The notes below the pieces were generated by a model. That model was not told the origin of the DNA. It did not search any database and saw only the letters and a program-made list of their open reading frames with translations. Both the position numbers and the translations under genes were made by a program. A DNA stretch of 64,000 bases from Hyphomicrobiales bacterium (lineage in GTDB: Bacteria; Pseudomonadota; Alphaproteobacteria; Rhizobiales; Rhizobiaceae). The DNA lies in NCBI GenBank assembly GCA_003963455.1, contig RXJA01000093.1:49571-113570 (forward strand), given 5' to 3'. Numbering within the stretch: position 1 is the stretch's first letter; every line of letters begins with the position of its first letter. Below, piece after piece: positions 60,730 through 64,000 of the stretch.

Positions 60730-61119
60730 TCAGTCGACGGCGATCAGCGCAGCGGCCACGGCTCGGTCTTCGGCCAGCAGCACATTGTAGGTCCGCACCG
60801 CCGCGCCCGTCGACATCGGGTCGGCGGAGATGCCGGCCTCCTTGAGCGCGGCGCGCAGCGCCGCCGGCAACGGCCGCAAATCCTTGCCCATGCCGACCAG
60901 CAGTATCTCCACTCGGCCGGCCTCGGCGAACAATTTGTCGAAGTCCGAAGCCTTCAGCGCCAGCGGATCGGCGGGCTCCCAGCCATGGATGCCCGACGGC
61001 AGGACGAGCAGCGATCCGCGATGCGACATGTCGGCAAAGCGGAAGCCGCCATTGCCATAGGCCTCGATCGGCGCCTTGCCGGGAAAATGCGCCTCGCGGA
61101 TGATGATGCCTTTGGCCAT
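60730..61119 (-). CDS. Mth938-like domain protein (NDUFAF3-like)
   Basis: A 129-residue DUF498/Mth938 protein: MAKGIIIREAHFPGKAPIEA, GSLLVLPSGIHGWEP and EILLVGMGKDLRPLP are typical. The human homologue NDUFAF3 assembles respiratory complex I. The start at 61119 matches the family; a longer frame from 61212 runs through the repeat at 61158 and is unlikely. The gene lies between secDF and the NDUFAF6-like gene, an order that recurs in alphaproteobacteria. Confidence 0.87.
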   Translation of the reverse strand: MAKGIIIREAHFPGKAPIEAYGNGGFRFADMSHRGSLLVLPSGIHGWEPADPLALKASDFDKLFAEAGRVEILLVGMGKDLRPLPAALRAALKEAGISADPMSTGAAVRTYNVLLAEDRAVAAALIAVD

Positions 61120-61157
61120 GGGACTAGCGTGACTCGACCTGAAATCATCCGGCTCCA

Positions 61158-61206
61158 GAGCATGATCCCGAAAAGTGGGAACCGGTTTTCGGAAAAGATC
61201 ATGCTC
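61158..61206. repeat. Rhizobial palindromic repeat (GAGCATGATC arms)
   Basis: GAGCATGATC and GATCATGCTC are perfect 10-base arms around CCCGAAAAGTGGG and CCGGTTTTCGG. I recall this element as highly repeated in Rhizobiales genomes. It is placed between secDF and the Mth938 gene. A partial left arm is also seen at 45479, and the repeat at 45372 has the same internal plan. Confidence 0.75.
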
Positions 61207-61264
61207 CAACAAAAGGTTAGATCAGGAGGACGGTTCAACGAAACGTCATCCTGATCTATCAGCG

Positions 61265-63820
61265 TCAGGTGGTCACGGCCTTGCCGTTCACCGGCTTGTT
61301 CTCCTCTTCTGTCGCGGCCTGCGGCCGCAACCGGAACAGGATCAGCAGCGGCGCGGCGATGAAGATCGACGAGTAGGTGCCGAACACCACGCCGAACAGC
61401 ATGGCCATCGTGAAGGACCGGATCACTTCGCCGCCGAACAGCACCAACGCCAGCAGCGCCAGGATCGTCGTCACCGAGGTCAGCGTGGTTCTCGACAGCG
61501 TCTCGTTGATGGCGTTGTTCAAGAGCTGCGGCAGCGGCATCTTCTTGTATTTTCGAAGATCCTCGCGGACGCGGTCATAGACCACGATCGTGTCGTTCAG
61601 CGAATAACCGATAATGGTCAGGATCGCCGCCAGCGACGACTGGTTGAACTCCAGCCCGGTCAGGACGAAGAAGCCGATCGTCATGACCACGTCGTGCACC
61701 GTGGCGACGATGGCGCCGACCGCGAACTGCCATTCGAAACGGAACCAGACATAGAGCAGGATGCCGACCAGCGCGATCAGCATGGCGATCGTGCCCTGCT
61801 TGGCGAGTTCCCCGGAAACCGTCGGCCCCACCACCTCGACGCGGCGGAAATCATACTGGTCCTGCAGCTCGCCTCGCACCTTGTCGATGACGGTCTGCTC
61901 GGCATTCTCGCCGGCGTCCTGTGTGCCGACACGGATGAGCACGTCGTTCGGCGCGCCGAACTGCTGCACCTGGATCTCGCCGATGTTGAGCTCGGACAGC
62001 CTGTTGCGGATGTCGCCGAGATTGGCGTCACCTTGCTTGGACTGCACCTCAATCATCGAGCCGCCCTTGAAGTCGATGCCGTAATTGATGTCGATGGTCA
62101 GGAAGCCGACGACCGACAGGACCGACAGCAGGCTGGACAGAGCGAAGGTCCAGCGCCGGATGCCCATGAACGGGATTTTTGTGCCCGGCGGAATGAAGGT
62201 GACCGGCGCGCGCGGCAGTTCCTTCGGGCGGGCGCGGCGCAGCCAGATCGACACCAGCATGCGCGTGAAGGTGAAAGCGGTGAAGACCGTGGTCAGAATG
62301 CCGATCGCGTAGGTGATGGCGAAGCCCTTGACCGGCCCGGTGCCGAGGAAGAACAGCACAACGGTGGCGATCAGCGAGGTGACGTTGGAGTCGACGATCG
62401 TCGCCAGCGCCTTGGAGAAGCCTGTGTCGATCGACTGGATCACCGAGCGGCCGTTTCGTCGCTCCTCGCGGATGCGCTCATAGATCAGAACGTTGGAGTC
62501 CACCGCCATGCCGATGGTGAGCACGATACCGGCGATACCCGGCAAGGTCAGCGTCGCGCCCAGCAGCGACAGCAGCGCCACGATCATCGCCACGTGGACA
62601 GCCAGCGCGATGTTGGCGAGGAAGCCAAGGAAGCCGTAGGCGACGAACATGAAGGCGACGACGAGGACCGAGCCGATCAAACCTGCCACTTTACCGGCAT
62701 GGATCGAGTCCTGGCCGAGGCCCGGCCCGACTGTGCGCTCCTCGATCACCGTCAGCGTTGCCGGCAGCGCGCCGGCGCGCAGCAGTACGGCAAGGTCGTT
62801 GGCGCTCTGCGGCGTGAAGTTACCCGAAATCTGTCCGGTGCCGCCAAGGATCGGCTCACGGATCTGCGGCGCCGAAATCACCTGGTTGTCGAGGACGATG
62901 GCGAACAGCTTGCCAACATTCTGCGCCGTCGCCTGGCCGAAGCGGGTCGCGCCCTTGGAATCGAAACGGAACGAAACGACAGGCTCGTTGGTCTGCGAAT
63001 TGTAGGTCGCCTGCGCATCGACCAGATTTTCGCCGGAAACGATGACGCGGTTCTCGATCAGATAGGGAACCGGCGGATCGTCCTGCGAATAGAGGATCGA
63101 CGAGCCGGCCGGCGGACGGCCCTTCAGCGCATCCTGCACCGGCATCGACTGATCGACCATCTGGAAAGTCAGCTTGGCGGTCTGGCCGAGAATTTCCTTC
63201 AGCCGCTGCGGGTCCTGCAGGCCCGGCACCTGCACCAGAATGCGGTCATCGCCCTGGCGCTGCACGATCGGCTCGGTGGTGCCGAGCTCGTTGACGCGCC
63301 GTTCGACCACTTCGATCGACTGGGTCAGCGCCGTCGACGTGCGGTACTTCAGGCCGGCGTCGGTAACCGTGAATTTGAGCAGGCCCGGCTCGGAATCATC
63401 CAGCGCCATTTCCTGGATCGAGCCGCCCGAGAACAGGCCGGCGGCCACGGGATCAGTCAGCGGCTTCAGGACCTTCTTGGCCTGGTCGATCTGCGTCGGG
63501 TCCGTGATGCGCACTTGCACGGTGCGGCCGGAGCCGGACAGCCCGGTGTAGTTGATCTTCGGGTTGGCGTCGCGCAGCAGCGTCCGGATCTCGTCGCGCG
63601 TCGTCTCCATCCTGTCCTTGATCAGATCGTTCTGATTCATCTCAAGCAGGATGTGCGAACCGCCCTGAAGATCGAGGCCGAGCGTCATCTGCCGCTTCGG
63701 TACCCAGCTCGGCAATTGCGCCAGCATGCTTGCCGGGAAAAGATTGGGCGCGGCGAGGACCACTGTGATGGCCACGGCGAGCCAGATCAGGATCATCTTC
63801 AGGCGCGAGAAATAAAGCAT
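61265..63820 (-). CDS. secDF: Fused protein translocase subunit SecDF
   Basis: An 851-residue fusion of SecD (about 1-530) and SecF (about 560-830). The N-terminal membrane segment is followed by GLDLQGGSHILLE, the P1 periplasmic domain, VGPGLGQDSIHAG and GMAVDSNVLIYERIREE. The SecF half has YGIDFKGGSMIEV and GYSLNDTIVVYDRVREDLRK. It assists the Sec channel using the proton-motive force. Fusion of the two is normal in Rhizobiales. It lies 55 bases after yajC. Confidence 0.96.
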   Translation of the reverse strand: MLYFSRLKMILIWLAVAITVVLAAPNLFPASMLAQLPSWVPKRQMTLGLDLQGGSHILLEMNQNDLIKDRMETTRDEIRTLLRDANPKINYTGLSGSGRTVQVRITDPTQIDQAKKVLKPLTDPVAAGLFSGGSIQEMALDDSEPGLLKFTVTDAGLKYRTSTALTQSIEVVERRVNELGTTEPIVQRQGDDRILVQVPGLQDPQRLKEILGQTAKLTFQMVDQSMPVQDALKGRPPAGSSILYSQDDPPVPYLIENRVIVSGENLVDAQATYNSQTNEPVVSFRFDSKGATRFGQATAQNVGKLFAIVLDNQVISAPQIREPILGGTGQISGNFTPQSANDLAVLLRAGALPATLTVIEERTVGPGLGQDSIHAGKVAGLIGSVLVVAFMFVAYGFLGFLANIALAVHVAMIVALLSLLGATLTLPGIAGIVLTIGMAVDSNVLIYERIREERRNGRSVIQSIDTGFSKALATIVDSNVTSLIATVVLFFLGTGPVKGFAITYAIGILTTVFTAFTFTRMLVSIWLRRARPKELPRAPVTFIPPGTKIPFMGIRRWTFALSSLLSVLSVVGFLTIDINYGIDFKGGSMIEVQSKQGDANLGDIRNRLSELNIGEIQVQQFGAPNDVLIRVGTQDAGENAEQTVIDKVRGELQDQYDFRRVEVVGPTVSGELAKQGTIAMLIALVGILLYVWFRFEWQFAVGAIVATVHDVVMTIGFFVLTGLEFNQSSLAAILTIIGYSLNDTIVVYDRVREDLRKYKKMPLPQLLNNAINETLSRTTLTSVTTILALLALVLFGGEVIRSFTMAMLFGVVFGTYSSIFIAAPLLILFRLRPQAATEEENKPVNGKAVTT

Positions 63821-63875
63821 TCGTTCTTATCCGTTCAGGCGTACAAGCGGCAGCGTTCCGCCATCGAGAGTAGGA

Positions 63876-64000
63876 TTACTTCTTGGCGTTCTGGTTCGCC
63901 ACCGGCTCGCCCTTGACGCGCACGTCCGAGATCGTCGAGCGCAGCGCCGTCACCTTGGTTCCGCCGCCAAGGTCGATCTCCAGCTCATTGTCGTCGATCA
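63876..64000 (-). CDS. yajC: Preprotein translocase subunit YajC, 5' part outside window
   Basis: The last 40 codons are visible: DDNELEIDLGGGTKVTALRS, then TISDVRVKGEPVANQNAKK. This fits the C-terminus of YajC, a small single-span partner of SecDF in the inner membrane. The gene order yajC-secDF is the standard one. Confidence 0.88.
   Translation of the reverse strand, partial: IDDNELEIDLGGGTKVTALRSTISDVRVKGEPVANQNAKK

Noticed and set aside
61175..63916. Very long plus-strand open frame of about 900 codons antisense to secDF
   Set aside because: Its translation is an Arg/His/Asp-rich low-complexity string with no family features, typical of the reverse frame of a GC-rich gene. The opposite strand encodes a full SecDF with all motifs.

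Overview
The window looks like chromosome of a GC-rich alphaproteobacterium of the Rhizobiales, most likely Mesorhizobium or a close relative. The pointers are a fused SecDF next to YajC, DUF1127 mini-proteins followed by CCUCCUCCC-loop RNA hairpins, palindromic repeats of the rhizobial GAGCATGATC type, and many sugar-type ABC importers with adjoining catabolic enzymes. The genus is an inference from gene content.

Region 1 (1-11548) is a catabolic locus for an unidentified acid or sugar acid. A minus-strand operon carries a fused acyl-CoA:acetate-type CoA transferase, two RbsC-type permeases, a double ATPase, a binding protein and a CaiB/BaiF CoA transferase cut by the window start. Divergent from it are an enoyl-CoA hydratase, a GMC oxidoreductase, a TetR regulator and a DUF993 protein. 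Region 2 (11541-14760) is eroded accessory DNA: a patatin phospholipase remnant, an excisionase-like HTH gene, an IS110 transposase with a structured upstream region that may encode a bridge RNA, and a frameshifted DUF2971 remnant.

Region 3 (14760-36976) holds two ureide or cyclic-amide catabolic clusters. The first has an IclR regulator, carbamoylase, hydantoinase, SDRs, a Pot-type ABC importer, an N-carbamoylsarcosine amidase-like enzyme, an amidohydrolase, RidA and a DMT transporter. The second has a PuuE-type allantoinase, a paralogous M20 ureidohydrolase, an epimerase, a sugar-type ABC importer and an SDR, with a divergent LysR regulator. Region 4 (37775-45372) has a RadC remnant and then an operon led by a LacI-HTH/PfkB-kinase fusion, with a degenerate glutamine-amidotransferase-like protein, a single-domain ATPase, a binding protein, two permeases and an M20 deacylase.

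From about 45.4 kb the content is core chromosome: trigger factor, tRNA-Leu(UAG), a GDYXXLXY/DUF2157 pair, two DUF1127 genes followed by a tandemly duplicated six-hairpin array with CCUCCUCCC loops, trmFO, and at the right end homologues of the mitochondrial complex I assembly factors NDUFAF6 and NDUFAF3 beside secDF and yajC. Embedded in it (52349-58478) is a locus of a radical SAM protein divergent from PqqD-like, HprK-like kinase, two glycosyltransferases, a nucleotidyltransferase-fold protein and a coupled 54-residue reading frame. This is the best candidate for an undescribed modification system. The six-hairpin array is the most striking non-coding structure.
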